Assembly: GCA_948099385.1 (NCBI GenBank)
Contig: CANUEZ040000029.1
Span: 3,255,501-3,319,500 of the forward strand
DNA from: Fasciola hepatica
Lineage: Eukaryota; Platyhelminthes; Trematoda; Plagiorchiida; Fasciolidae
Length of the DNA: 64,000 nucleotides
Reading direction: 5' to 3'
Under the pieces are notes generated by a model, which saw nothing but the letters and a program-made list of their open reading frames with translations, searched no databases and was not told the DNA's origin. Both the position numbers and the translations under genes were made by a program. Positions 31,660 through 44,159 of this stretch are shown one piece after another (positions within the stretch are counted from its first letter, which is position 1; each line of letters starts with the position of its first letter).

Positions 31660-34640
31660 CGGAAAACAAGCATGAACTCATCACCCTCACTGACATTCGA
31701 GGAATGAATCATAATATTGATTCTGTGCACCGATTTCTTCAACTTTCCTCTCCCCCTGCCCTATTTTCGACCGAAACCCAAATCTTCCCCTCATCAGACA
31801 CTACCCACCTCCAATTTTCCAACCATACCTTTCACTCCCCTTTTTCACACAAAATTGGTGTCTGTGTCTTTGTCCACCAGGCAGTCGTTGCATTCAGAAT
31901 CCGAAATCTTGACTTTTCTAATTGTAAATTTCAGTTGATGTGGCTAAAGCTCCGGCTTTCTTATTTTAATCACTGCTTCTGTGTTGTTTATTGTTCACTC
32001 AACAGTATTGACTCATCGATCTTTGGTTTATTATCTTCGAGCATTGAGCACTTCTTTTTTACAGATCCCAACTTCTGCATCATCATCTTAGGAGATTTTA
32101 ATGTTCAAAATCAAAATTGGTTGACTCACTCATCGGACACTTCGGCTGTGGGACGCGAAGCCGAACATTTCGCCGTGGTCAACCTGTGTCAACTTGTTGA
32201 CCTCCCCACACATTCCCGATCGAGCTGGCGATCGGGCACATACCCTTAATCTTATTCTTGCTTTTGTTCCTTCTCTGTCCTCAGGTATCTCTGCTCTTCC
32301 TCCACCTGGCCCATTTGACCACTATTATTTCCTGTTCCATCAATTTTACTTGCCCCGATCCTCCACATACCCTGAGACACGCATTTTGGCGCCACAGTTC
32401 AGCCAACTGGGATGGTTTTCGCGATTTCCTAGCCTCCTATCCTTAGAATGATTGCTGCTTTACTTCAGACGTTTCCGTTTCTAACTTCACTGACATTGTT
32501 CTTCGTGGTATGCAACTTCTTATTCCTGACTCCTCCAAACCCGGCAAACTCGAATCCCTCGAGTGGTTCAATCACGCATATGATCGTGCTGTGCACTTGA
32601 AGCGTGCAGCATTTCGCTGCTGGCGCCGCTGGCCCACGTCCGACTCTCACCGCCGCTTCATGCAAGCCAGGAACAGATGCTCGTCAACCATACAGAGAGC
32701 CAAAGAAGGTTTCTTCCGCTGGAAAGCCGAACGCTTACTCTCATCTGCCACAAGTAACCAAACATCTTGGTCCCTTCCCAAGGCAGTCTCCCGCAATTTT
32801 CGCCCTTCCAATTCCCCTCCCATCTGTACTTCTTCTGGTGATCTTGTTTGTGAAACACACAAGACAGCCGAGGTTTTTGCTTCCCAGTTTGCCTCCAACT
32901 TCACCTCACCCACTTATCCTACTCCCCCGGTTCCTTCTCTTCTCTCTGTCTCCCATTTTCAACCCCATATTAGCACTAGGGAGATCCGCCAAGCGCTGCG
33001 TTCTCTGGGCGTATGCAAACCACCCCGTCTGGACGGCATACCACCCTTCGTCCTTAAAATGTGTGCCCCTGAATTGGCCTCTCTCTTACGTTGTCTTCTT
33101 TCTTTCTTTCTTTCTTTTTTTTTCTCTCTCTCTCTCTCACTCTCTCTCTCTTTCTCTCTCCAACTTTATACTTTTCCGATCCCCTAAAATCAAGCCGTAA
33201 TTTTCCCTATTCCCAAATGCCGTGATCTTTCTGACCCGAATAACTATCGTTCTATTTCCCTCATACCTGTTATTTCGAAAATATTCGAAACTGTCATCCC
33301 CGACCAACTACGCACGTTTCTCGAACGCGAAGGACTACTGAGTGATAGCCAATACGGATTCTGACCTCGCCGTCCCACCGATGATATCCTGGCTCTCGTC
33401 TCACACTCCCGGTCGGCTGCACTCGACAACCACGGAGAAACACGGTGTCACTCGACATCTCGAAGGTCGTTGAATGGGTTTGGCATAAACATCTGGTGAA
33501 ACTGCCCTTGTTTGGATTCTCCTCAGCTCTCGTATCGTGGATATCAAGTTTCCTCAGTAAGCGAACCATCTCCGTCCGAGTTGAAGGGGTTCTGTCCCGG
33601 CCATTTCGTGTGAATGCTGGCGGTCCCCAAGGTTCAGTACTTGCGCCCACCATATTTCTTTTATTTGTTAATGATCTTTTATTCACTACTTCCACCCTGA
33701 TCCATTTCTTTGCTGATGACGCCACCCTTCATTCTTCCCTTTGTTATCACACTCCCCGCCAGGCCAACACTAATATCGGTCGTGACCGCAGTGCAACCAG
33801 TGCATCTTTAGAGTCCGACCTCGAACACATCTTTTCCTGGGGATCCCACAGTCATATTACATAGAATGCTTCCAAAAATTCTCTTCTCTCAATTTCCTTG
33901 AAACATCATTCATTCTTCCATCACTTATCCTTTGATTTAACTGTGCTGCCTTCCACAGATTCTGTCTCTTTTCTTGGCTTATCTATAAGTTCTCTATGCT
34001 GCTCCGCTTTCATGTCTCAGCTCGCCTCTCGTGCTGCGCGCAAAGTTGGTTTTCTGTTTCACGCCAGACGCTTCTTCACACCAGCTCATCTTCTACCGCA
34101 CAAAACTCACATCCACCCAACACTTGAATACTGCAGACACGTGTGCGGTGGAGCTTCGTCTACCTCTCTTTCTCTTCTTGATCAGGTTCAACGGAAGCCC
34201 ATCCGGCTGATCAGCGACCCTTCTTTTAATCTGAGGTCTGTAGTCACTAGCCCATCGTCGGGCTGTTGCTTCGTTGTCTCTCTTCTATCGATATTATTTT
34301 GGATTTTGTTCTTCTGAACTTGCTTTGGCAGTTCCTATTCCCAAAACTTTTTCCCGACCATCACGTACCGAGGCAACTAGCCATCCTTATCAAGTTTCTG
34401 TCACTAGATATCGCACTTCTATCCTTCAATCCTCTTTCTTTCCCGGGACCGTTAAATTATGAAGCAATCTCCTTCTGTCTTCCCACCCACTTACAACCTT
34501 TCCTTCTTTAAAAGCAGGATCAATAGACCGGTTCTAACGTGAATTTTCCCCCACAACCCACCTTTACAGTATGTCTTCTGATTATGGGTTTTACCCCCTA
34601 TGCCGCAATTCACTTTATGTGTATTAAAAAAACTAGTAAA
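31660..34640 (+). pseudogene. CR1/Jockey-like LINE with endonuclease and reverse transcriptase, broken
   Basis: A nearly full-length polyprotein in several frames. An AP-type endonuclease opens with LITLTDIRGMNHNIDS (about 31675), has STETQIF and, further on, IILGDFNVQNQNWL (about 32085). A linker and reverse transcriptase follow: RNRCSSTIQRAKEGFFRWKA, DGIPPFVLKMCAPEL, NNYRSISLIPVISKIFE, GGPQGSVLAPTIFLLFVNDL and the catalytic FADD at about 33715, then a C-terminal domain with HIHPTLEYCRHVCGG and LLDQVQRKPIRLI. A 70 bp CT/TTTC tract interrupts the polymerase at 33103-33172, and at least four frame changes occur. The 3' end is probably the short A run at about 34630. Confidence 0.85.
33103..33172 (+). 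repeat. (TTTC)n/(TC)n pyrimidine tract inside a LINE
   Basis: About 70 bp of almost pure pyrimidine on the + strand, in place of the polymerase segment between LASLLRCL and PIPKCRDLSDPNNYRS. Confidence 0.95.
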
Positions 34641-34649
34641 TCCTCTTGG

Positions 34650-37020
34650 TATTCAAAACCGTGACTTCTCTTTTTTATACTTGGGTACCGGGGCAAAATA
34701 ATCGATCCTAATTAGTATCTCACGAACAATTGCAGCTTCCCGACTTCGATGAGACTGCCGCTTGGTCAAGTATGCAAATTAAGTGTGCTGTAGTCTTGAA
34801 ACCAGTAATGGCGCTACGTGCCCTCATTGGCCTGCGTTTTTCTGCTGCCCACTGAAGGTTAATCCATGGGCAGAAAGCTTCACAGTGAGTTCTTACGAAT
34901 CGTGATAAAATCTTGTAGAGTCCAAGAGGGGGTCCACCGTTTCTTTTCACGATGTCTCTTACGAGGTCGATGTGAGGAAGCTACCATGTAGCTGCCCTAA
35001 CCGTGTTACCGTGCTGTCACATCTCAGGTAAGATCTTATCAAAGTCGTGCGTAGTAACGTTGAATTATCGGTTCACCTAAATGAGCGCTCAACTTATTTT
35101 CTCGATCTGATTTTAGAGCCATTAGGCAATCGTGTGCCGGCTCAACTTAGCTCTGGTTACACGCCAGTTCAACCAAGAAGTGAATATTCAGCTTACAATC
35201 GCGACAAAACGCTTGGCTAAAGTTAAAGTAATACAAGTCAAGCTAATCAGCATAAAGAAGCGGTCATCTACACATTTGCGGTTGATTTAGGAGTCAATGA
35301 AATTCCAAGAAAATTTGAATAATGAGACAATTAATAAGGTATCGAATATTGTCAAATTTAAATCAAACTGTCTGGAACAGGTTACGCATTTTTGCAAGTA
35401 GTGAGACGAGTATGGCTTTGATTTTCTCACTGTAGCACAATCTGATACACACATTAAAATTGCCCTTCCTCCTTTTATTGGTATTTTATCGTTAGTCTGG
35501 TTCAATTTATGTTCCTCACAGAAAACAGTCAATTTCATTCAAAATTGAGCTACGCACTCTGAATACCTGAGCACGTTTACGAACTCTAATACCAACTGGT
35601 CCTATTAGCTTATCTTACTCTTGTGGCATTCGCCTAGTGACTGTGATAGAGACCCTAACACTATCTTGTCTTATTACTGCACAAGTAATTATAATGAAAA
35701 AAGAAATGCCACTCCCCTGTTTCTCTTTTGGTCACGACCTTTTCGCTTAAATAGGAAGAACTCGTGGCAACTGGTGTTGTATCAACACCAGTTTTGTATC
35801 TGATGAAGTTCTTCGGGCATAGTCTGTAGACTATTTACTACGTGTCATGTGTATCAGTCTGGAAGAGTAAAACACACTGGGCGAAGCACATGCAATCGGT
35901 GTTTTGATGGAAAGTTAAGTACTATGAACTTTATAAGTGATTAAACCATAAATTTTCTTCACGCTCCTGTAAGGCACAGTCTTTAGTCAATCTTCAGCAT
36001 TAGAGGCAGAAGAAAATCCAGTTTAAGTCTCATGGCAAATAACTCGTTGACCTGGGCTGAAAACTGACTACCACACTACCCTAAAGTTTATATTTTACAC
36101 CACCGAATTCCGCTTCGTTGTCACACCTGACTTATTGGTTATCCATTCCATGTCTCCGGGTCAGGTACCTGGTTATGTTTAATAGTGCAGTGAGCTTTCG
36201 CGGCGATGCGGTTTATCCCTCAACTACACTCATGCACAAGAATGTAATGGAAAAATCACCAGGTAGCAGGTTACAAACGTTTTTGATCTTCCGAAATGGA
36301 TGATATATCAGTGAATTGCATCTTCAGAGGGGTCAACGGATATCCCTGTTAGTGTTTATGTCTTCAAGCAAGAAAATTTGCGTTCAATTCTGGCCTTAGG
36401 TTTTTACCAAAGAACGTGTAGTGAACATACTAATTCATCACCAATTTGCTTCCGTAAGTGGACCAGTGGCCCGAGGACGACCTTCATAACCAGTCCCACG
36501 TCGTCCGACCACGAGACAAATTGTAGCCCGCTGCACTTTTTCCAGGTTGACCGACTCAGCAGCCACGAAACGGTAGGCAGTGGCACCTCCGTAATCTAAT
36601 CAAAGGTGCTCGTGGAAAGTAAGCAGCCATAAAAATGCGTCACGAGTGATTCTGCCGAAGGACAGTGGAATCGCACTGAGGATGCTGCAAACTAAGACAC
36701 GAGCTCTGTCAGTCGGTTCTCAGTTGAAGCGAGGGAGAGTTCAGGACAATCGGTTTGGAGATGGATACCATAAAAACCAAGATCTTCACGATTTACCCAG
36801 ACCCGGTATGCTTCATTCATGTTGGCGGCTCAAATGTTGGAACTAGTTTTGCGACTTTAAGTACCTTAAATGTACCAAACAACCAAACGACCAAGCTTAA
36901 AATGAAATCTAACCTAGTGCCGAATCCGCAAGCAGAGTATCCCTGCAACTCCGCAAACCTGCATGGCTCTGCAGTGAAATAAGCTCCCCCACAAAACAGT
37001 GTTTATTAAGCCGCCATTCC
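34650..37020. other. No supported gene
   Basis: Short motif-free frames only. No tandem repeats. Confidence 0.5.
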
Positions 37021-37330
37021 TCCTGTCCTGACTTAAGCTTGTAAAACCTGACCGCTAAGAACATAGGATACAAAAATGCTGGAGAGCTTCAACCACTGGG
37101 GCCTCCAATATATTTCCAAAATCAAACGGCATAATCGCGTTTCGAACTCTGTCGTCCGACAACGCTGCTCAGATATAGAAATACTGTCCTCGTTTCTTCA
37201 GCGGTGCCGTCTTCAACGATTGGGCCATGTTCTCCGTCGACCCGAAGCGGAACTCATAAATAGCAGTCTCCTATCATCACTTTGTCCAGGCTTGAAATCT
37301 CTCCCTGGTGGTCAGCTAAAAACGGGTCAA
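37020..37330 (+). pseudogene. LINE C-terminal fragment (RTE-like)
   Basis: The frame at 37076-37345 reads LESFNHWGLQYISKIKRHNR, VSNSVVRQRC and RCRLQRLGHVLRRP. This is the pattern (F...R.L..I....W..R.SN..V..R...LRWLGHVLRMP) of the polymerase C-terminus in RTE-like LINEs. It is clearly diverged from the RTE copies at 38-48 kb. No reverse transcriptase core accompanies it. Confidence 0.6.
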
Positions 37331-38289
37331 CACATTCCAGGTTGACGTAGAATATCTATGCCCTCAGTCGGTTCTCGGTCTGTCTGTCTGGGACAAGAAC
37401 CGGATTTCACTATGCGCCAACCTTTCTGTCGATCGCAACGCATGAAAAGTCGCCCAAAGAAACATTCAAGAAGCCGATTTATCCTCTCGCAGGAGTCATT
37501 CTCTATAGAGCAAAAATGGTACAGGCTCTGTCCGTGTGATCTCTATTTGTCAGTGATGATTGCATTCACAACCCTAGGTCGCGTCAGCACTGCGTTCCTC
37601 GGAGGAAAGTCCCAAACGTATGGTAATATATGATTGGAAATGAGCAACCTAGTCGCATGTCTGCGCAGCTCGATGGGTTTACCGGTGTTATAGTCCACAA
37701 GGCGTACCGGATAAATGAAATGCTTGTTGTAAATCCCTCCTTCGGCGGTCATCAAAATCAATCAAATGTAACAAGAATGCTTGACTGCATACCGGCGGTC
37801 TAGTCCATTTTAAGACAGTCGTAATCCGGTTGAGGTATACAATAATGTGGTTTGTATGCCTTTCTTCATCTGACCGCGCTCAGTCTGAGTGGTGCGATCA
37901 AATTCAGTGTTGCTCCATCACTGTCCATAATTATTTTGAGCGGTCAACTACTTACTCATTCAGTAACTAGTATGCACACTCCACGACGCTCCTCCCCCCC
38001 GACAAAACGTTCCATGTTCCGTAGATTGTCCTCCAATCTTCCTCCATTCTGAGGTTCATCCATCCAATGCCGGTTCGTGGTGGTATGATCATCAAGCCGC
38101 CAACTCCTCCAGTGTTAGACTTCGTTCGGTGGGTCATAGGCATGGTACCAAAATTTGCACTGAGTCGACTTCCACGATCAACAGCCATATTTAGTACATC
38201 CAGGACGGTTCGATTGCTGTGAGAGATTACCACAAAATAGTACAAGATTACTTCATTTCCAATTAGGACCTTGTGCTATGCCATTCCAA

Positions 38290-38960
38290 CATGATCCGAA
38301 ACGGAGTTTCACTTTCAGTTTATTCAGCCACTAGCCTCGCACTTCTGTGTCCTAGTTTCGGTTGCTACCTTCTAGCATCGTCGGGTAAATAACAAGGAGA
38401 ATAGAACCATTAAGTGAAAAAGATCCAAGAAATCAAAGTGATGAGCGAAAATCACGAAGACAAAGAAAGAGTTTGAATGCAACTACGCCGCTGACCGCGA
38501 CACCTAGCCATATTACATAGTGTTTCCAACCGTTTGGTGGGCGGATCACGTAGACCCCAACCCGGAAGCCTAACACGTCCCACTTGGTCAAGTCCATTGG
38601 TCGAGGTTTTCTTACCTTTTTGCCATGTCATGGACTGACCACCTTGACCTACCTTCCAACCTCTACCTGTCTCTGAGAGCAACTTGTGCTAAGGAAGTCT
38701 ATCGGTGGGTATGCGTACGGCACGTCCCGGCCACATTAAGCTATTCAAATTCAGTAATTTTTCCAGTAACTAACCACTCGTTCCCACCAGCCTACACCTA
38801 ACCTCATCATTGTTGACCAGGTGTTCCCACCTTATTCAGACAAAGCTGCGGAGACATCGATGCTCGAACACCGACAGTCTTCGCCTATCTTCTACCCTTA
38901 ACGGCCATTTTCCTTAGCCGTACAGAAGAATGGACCTAATCGCTGCATTGTGCAGTGTCT
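38290..38960 (-). pseudogene. RTE LINE 3' end fragment
   Basis: On the - strand from 38960 it reads YSVVVRSILLYG, PLRVEDRRRLSVFEHRCLRS (stops between), TDRLP and GGQSMTWQKGKKTSTNGLDQ, then WGLRDPPTKRLETL, followed by a 3' UTR to about 38290. This is the same family as 46193-48548, 5'-truncated in the C-terminal domain. Several stops are present. Confidence 0.7.
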
Positions 38961-39059
38961 CATATGTGACGCCCGAAAGGTCACCGCTCGCAGGCGGTGA
39001 ACAAGTCAGGTAAGGTGCATGGGGCTACGTGTTCTGCTGCAGTCAGTATCAGAGTTCAG

Positions 39060-39140
39060 TTCACCCGTGGTCTAAAGGTCTGATGGTCACAAGGACCATG
39101 TATCAGACAGATCTCGGTTGAAAACTGAGTGACTATTTGA
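39060..39140 (+). repeat. Decayed tRNA-like sequence
   Basis: A perfect A-box match, TGGTCTAAAGG, at 39068-39078 is followed 36 bases later by a B-box-like GGTTGAAAACT (39115-39125) that lacks one base of the consensus. Stems do not form well. Confidence 0.3.
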
Positions 39141-40035
39141 GTGCCTCTGTGTGCGTGCGCACGCGCGCATAAGCTAGCATCAGTAGCGAAATGCCGCGAG
39201 GTTAATCATCGATCGCGATGGGGTTATTGGTTGCAGACTATTGAAAAAATTCGAAGAAGCGGGATTGTTTGATGACAAAATGAAGTGAATGGACCGAAAA
39301 CGGCCACGAACAAAGGCGTGTCACATAAACCTTTAGAAGGAACTCGAGGCCACTCACAGCAAAGCATTCGAGCACTGGAGGGTATAAGCCGAGTGAATTT
39401 TGATGGACAATAAGTTTGAACTGTGTTTGCTCCTTAATAGCCTAGGCAAAGCAACCTTATATTTATGCAGTTCATGCTTATGATTGGGAAGGATGACGTT
39501 GAGTTCATTTCGCAGCAACTAAAACGTAATTCGGCCTTTCCGTGTTTTGAACGACTGGTTGTGAAAAGCATAGATTTAGCTTGTGTTGATCACCTAAGTG
39601 TAGCTACAGGTCAGTGAATAGGTACGGATGAACTAGCTGGTTATTTCAATTAGGATGGTAATACAGTGGATAATCGAAACTGAAGACCAGTTGTCTCATG
39701 CCTGATCTGCGGTCGCGCTACCCGGTCACTTCACTTTTGTAGCAGCTTTGTCTCTGGCTGATCTAGCGGTGTATTGGCCGGAATACTGATTTTTACCACA
39801 TGTATATCAAGATGAACGGATGTGGACAATTGTTTGATCGAAATCGTCTTAACTATCGATCAGTGTCCTTATTACCAAACGTATTCTATATCCCGTCCTG
39901 TCACCGGTATGATCAAATGTGAAAAAATGAGACCACGTTTTCATTTAGAAATCCAAGCGACGACGCGGTTCACTAAGAAGACAGTCGTTCGAAGCACGGA
40001 AAGGCCGAATAACGTTATAGTTCCTACGATCCCTT
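39140..40035. other. No supported gene
   Basis: Motif-free sequence between RTE fragments. Confidence 0.5.
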
Positions 40036-40999
40036 GACACAACCGGATGTCATGCCGGCGCCACAGATGACGAAGGTTGGCAAAAGCAAAACGCGCCTTC
40101 TGTATACGAAATGACACTTCATCTGATACATGTGCACCTGGTGAGATGTAACTGCCCAAGTAACAAAATCTATCTACTTCAGCTAGAGCTTCTCCTGCCA
40201 ACACAAGATTTGGTGTTGAGCCAACCCAGTCCTGCAGCTACATTTTACTCTTCGAAAATGCAAAATGCATCCTAAACATTGTTACACTGTTGTTTAAGCT
40301 ATCTAAGAGAGCTTGCAACTTACCTGGATCTTCACTCTGAAGAACAATATCGTCCGTGTATTCCAAGTAAGACAGTTTATTGCCTGAGCAAACATCGATG
40401 CTACTATTCTCACATGAGGATACGGCTATATCAAGAATCAATTCAATTACAAAATTGAAGAGGAAGGGCGAAAGAGACCAACCCTGACGAACACCACTTT
40501 CCGTGGTGAACTCGAGGGAAAGATCACCGTAAGCGCGAAATCAGCTTCGACTGTTCGCACACCAGCATTGAAAAAGATAAATAAAATTCTCTGGCACACC
40601 TTTCAATGAGAGGTAGCGCCAGATAACTGTGCGATCGACTAAGTCGAACACTGATTTCAGATTAAGAAAGACAAAGATTGTGGGTCTACGGAACATGTGT
40701 CTGTGTTCTAGGATTTGCCGAGGAGTAAAGATATGGTCGGTACAATCCCGACCGGGTCTGAAATCGACTTGGTTCTCACGCGTACACGCATCGCGGGTGC
40801 CGGTTAATCGGTGGAGAATAAGACCAGTGAGCAGTTTGGATGTAATACTTACCAAGCTAATTTCTCTGTGGTTTTCATAAGAGCATCTATCACCTTCCTT
40901 GCAAATTGGCACAATCACCGATTCACACCATTCCCCGGGAATCTATTCACTATCCCAAACAATCCCGAGGAGTTGTGTTAACTCCGAAACCAAAGCTAT
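40036..40999 (-). pseudogene. RTE LINE reverse transcriptase, inverted 5' part
   Basis: On the - strand from 40999: ELTQLLGIVWDSE, IVPICKEGDRCSYENHREIS, DFRPGRDCTDHIFTPRQILE, FLNLKSVFDLVDRTVIWR (motif A), then SGVRQGWSLSPFLFNFVIEL and the catalytic box as YTDD (about 40350), followed by FCYLGSYISPGAHVSDEV. Stops interrupt it at NSRS*, SKM* and elsewhere. The strand reverses at about 40999, where a + strand C-terminal fragment of the same family begins. This is the layout of a LINE with 5' inversion. The sequence is about 99% identical to 46953-47890, including the two stops named. Confidence 0.85.
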
Positions 41000-41756
41000 A
41001 GACCAGGTAGACAAGTTCTGTTATCTAGCAGTTACCTTTCACCCAGAGTTTTGATACCCAATAAAGTATCTTTGTGTATACATCGGCGCGACATCCGTGG
41101 CGTCGACGTGCCACCCGTTTATCTACTGAGGGTCAAGTGTATACTGCAGTTCTTCTGTGTGGTTCAGAAACATGGCCACTGCGGATGAAGGATATACGAG
41201 GATTGTTAGTGTTCGAGCACGGAACTCTTCGTAACATTGCTCGAAGATGCTGGGTACACCGTATCAGTAATCCTGAGGTTTAGCGCAGAGTATTAGACAC
41301 GAACCAAATCGTTAGATGAATCAATTAAGCTGACCAGGCTAAGATGGTTGGGACATGTGTTGCACATGACGTCAGATAGGATTCCTCGGTGCGCAATATT
41401 CGCCGAGGTGGGTAATGGTCAGAAGATGAGTAAGGGTGGTCAGTCCATGTCATGGAAGAAAGGTATGAGAAACCTAACCAGTGGACTTGGCTATGTAGGA
41501 CGTGTTTAGCTTCCTGGGTTGGGGCCCAATGGATATTCCCACTTTAGGGTTAAATGCGTTTGATGATATGACTCGGCGGCGCTACAAATAGCACTCCTAT
41601 ATTCACAAACTTTTTGTCAACTTGATGCTATCTGTACTTCTCTTCTTACTTGTTCCCTACTCTATCATTATTTTCGATTGAGGTAACTGTTGAGAGATAG
41701 CAACTAATGCCAATGCATCCAGTGCTCAGGTAATGTGTCTCTGAACTGAACTGGCT
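41000..41756 (+). pseudogene. RTE LINE C-terminus and 3' UTR
   Basis: The + strand reads DQVDKFCYLAVTF, HPWRRRATRLSTEGQVYTAV, LLCGSETWPLRMKD, FEHGTLRNIARRCWVHRISN and further RTE C-terminal pieces in shifted frames. A 3' UTR follows and ends at CTGAACTGAACTGG near 41756. It is joined head-to-head to the inverted polymerase part on the left. The first 130 bp (41000-41129) recur inverted at 46822-46952. Confidence 0.75.
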
Positions 41757-43371
41757 AAGATTTAACGACTTGTTGGTGTGAACAGCCAAACTCAAATGCT
41801 GTACAGTAAAGGGAGGGCCTCGAGCACGCCCAATATGTGGTTCTTCTCGACTAGGTTTGAAACCGCTGCGCTGGTGATTGGCTTTGTTTCTTCCATCCTT
41901 CACGGAATTCCTAATATACCTAGGATATTGTTTATACTGTTGTATTGGCGTGATTAAAAATAACTAAGGACGAACTTGCGCATCGGTCTGTGGGTTGTAA
42001 GTGCTAGTTTATGTCCAGAATATTCCATATTATTTTGCAGTGGTTTGAAACCAGACGCGATGCCAACGCAACAACAACAGTTACAAAAGTGGAGATGGAG
42101 GGTGTGAGGGGGGTGGGGGCCAAACACAAGAGAAAAGTCAGCCATCGTATAAATGATATCTTTAATAGTTGTTCGCGTTTATGTCTTCTGCCGTATGTTT
42201 TCCTGTTTTCATAGTATACTTTACACAAGCTACTTATCTTCACTAATCTAGATGTAAATTTATTGTTTTCATGAATAATTAGTTGCACTGGCTTATTCCT
42301 TTTTAAGTCGCATATCATAATCGGTCGCTCCTTACGGTTACTGTTCTGCTTTGCAAGCAGAGTGGCTACGAAATCTGCAGGTGCCAATGAATCTGGCATA
42401 GCATCCGAATCGGCTAACATTAGTCAACACTATTATTGCTAACGAACAGTCTTGTTTTAAGGGACTGGGATTGATTCAGCATCGTATTGTTGTAGTTATG
42501 AGCGTCAGCTAAATAGCCTAGAGATTGAACTTCGGAATTTGTTACCGTGCATGGTTAGTATTTTCTAGCCAACAGCCGTGCAGGGATTCCATGTCTTTTC
42601 CCTGTTAGAAATAGCGCTGATAGTGTGCTTATCTAACTCTTGCCAATCTCAATGGTTGTTCGTTTCTTGATCTGATTCTGGTACATTTTCACTCATTTCA
42701 CCGACAGTGTGATTGAGTTTGTTAACTACAGTAGAGTGTGACCAGTTCTCGATCTGGTCTAGTTGTATCGATAGGCTCTGATGCTCAATTCAGTTCAAAA
42801 CAGTGGTTTGATTCGACAAATTCACGTGATCGTCTTGTTAGTAAAAAAAATCTATGCATATTTTGTGCACTGCTCAACGTTTGTTTGCTTCATAGTTCTT
42901 GGCCGTGATCTCTGGTCACATGTCATGATTCCGTTCCCGGAGTCCATCTGTTGTTTCTCAATACGCGTTTCAACTGGAATATTCTTATCACAACAACAGA
43001 AGTAAAAAACCAGTCGATTTCGTTTCCATATCAGTATACCGCTATGTGTATTATGCAAGGACCAGTGATCTTCCAACCGTGGGTGCACGTGTTCGATTTG
43101 CAATACACAAAACACAGAATGCTCCACGAGCTTAAAGCTTATTGTGTGTTTAATCGGGTTCCCACACTTGCATTAATCAAACACTAATATGGCTACCTTA
43201 AGGCTGACTACTACATGTTTTAAAAATGATTCAGTGCACTGCCAGGTTTAATCATCCGTTTTGAACTGTTTGAAGTGTTTCAACCTACGGTTATATAATA
43301 TAATATATAATTAATACAACTTGGAAAAATACTCGTCTACCCTCTGTTTTGCTTTTGATTTTATTCTACAG
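41757..43371. other. No supported gene; possible intron of the ABCG2-like gene
   Basis: No repeats or domains recognised. It directly precedes the Walker A exon, so if earlier exons lie upstream this is intronic. I looked for the expected preceding ABCG2 exon here and did not find it. Confidence 0.45.
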
Positions 43372-43431
43372 TGGAATACTTACCCCTGGAATGAATGCCA
43401 TTATGGGACCTACGGGTTGCGGCAAGTCCTC
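43372..43431 (+). CDS. ABCG2: ABCG2-like transporter exon: Walker A
   Basis: A 60 bp exon after TTTATTCTACAG and before GTATGT. It encodes GILTPGMNAIMGPTGCGKS plus split codons at both ends. GPTGCGKSS is the Walker A (P-loop) that binds ATP phosphates in the nucleotide-binding domain. The residues before it (GI..PGMNAIMGPTG) match the ABCG2 subgroup better than other ABCG branches. The exon starts with the last base of a codon and ends with two bases (TC) that the next exon completes to Ser. From memory, the Walker A exon of vertebrate ABCG2 is also 60 bp. ABCG proteins are half-transporters that dimerise in membranes and export lipids or xenobiotics. Confidence 0.85.
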
Positions 43432-44159
43432 GTATGTTGAACTATTCACATTTACACTTTGACTTGTAACACTCATATGTAACACATTTTTCACTTGGTT
43501 GTGTCGAAATTTCCATCTCTAAAAAGGTCTAGGGATGCCACCGTACTGCATTCCCAACCTCCGATTTATTATCCTCTTCTGAGCAGCCTGCGAGGAATGT
43601 AAAAACCTTCAGGATATCTGTTTGGGTTTCCCGATGGAGCTGCGCATTCTCCGACCAGGTAGTCATAAACAGTGGAATTCTGTCTCCTATCGCCCCGTGG
43701 TAAATGATGCAAAATTAAACGCAGAGAACTAAGCGCAGAATTTCACGCTGTTTATCCAACTGATGTCTTTCTTTCCAAGTATGCGTTCTTATTCTGGTAT
43801 TATTAAGTTGATTGCGCAGGAACACACCACACTGAAATTCATACGACCATTCCAAAGTGTTACGACACATTTTGTACTTAAGAACAGCATCCGGTTGCTT
43901 TGCCGGTTATCTGGCATAGTTATCTTTCGTCCCAGCACTGCCAAGTATCTCACATCTTTCATGAACATTCTCTACCTCAGACCTCGTCGCCCACACAACA
44001 ATTAACTCCTACGATGCATATCTTTTAACTGAACTTGCATACTGGCTATCTTATCCATCACGACGAGACTGCATCTTGTCGTAGTGTGACGGCTTGCGTA
44101 CCTCAATGACCAAAAAGCTATACAGGATGGCTTCCCTAAGTCGCAGATGCAATCTTGAG

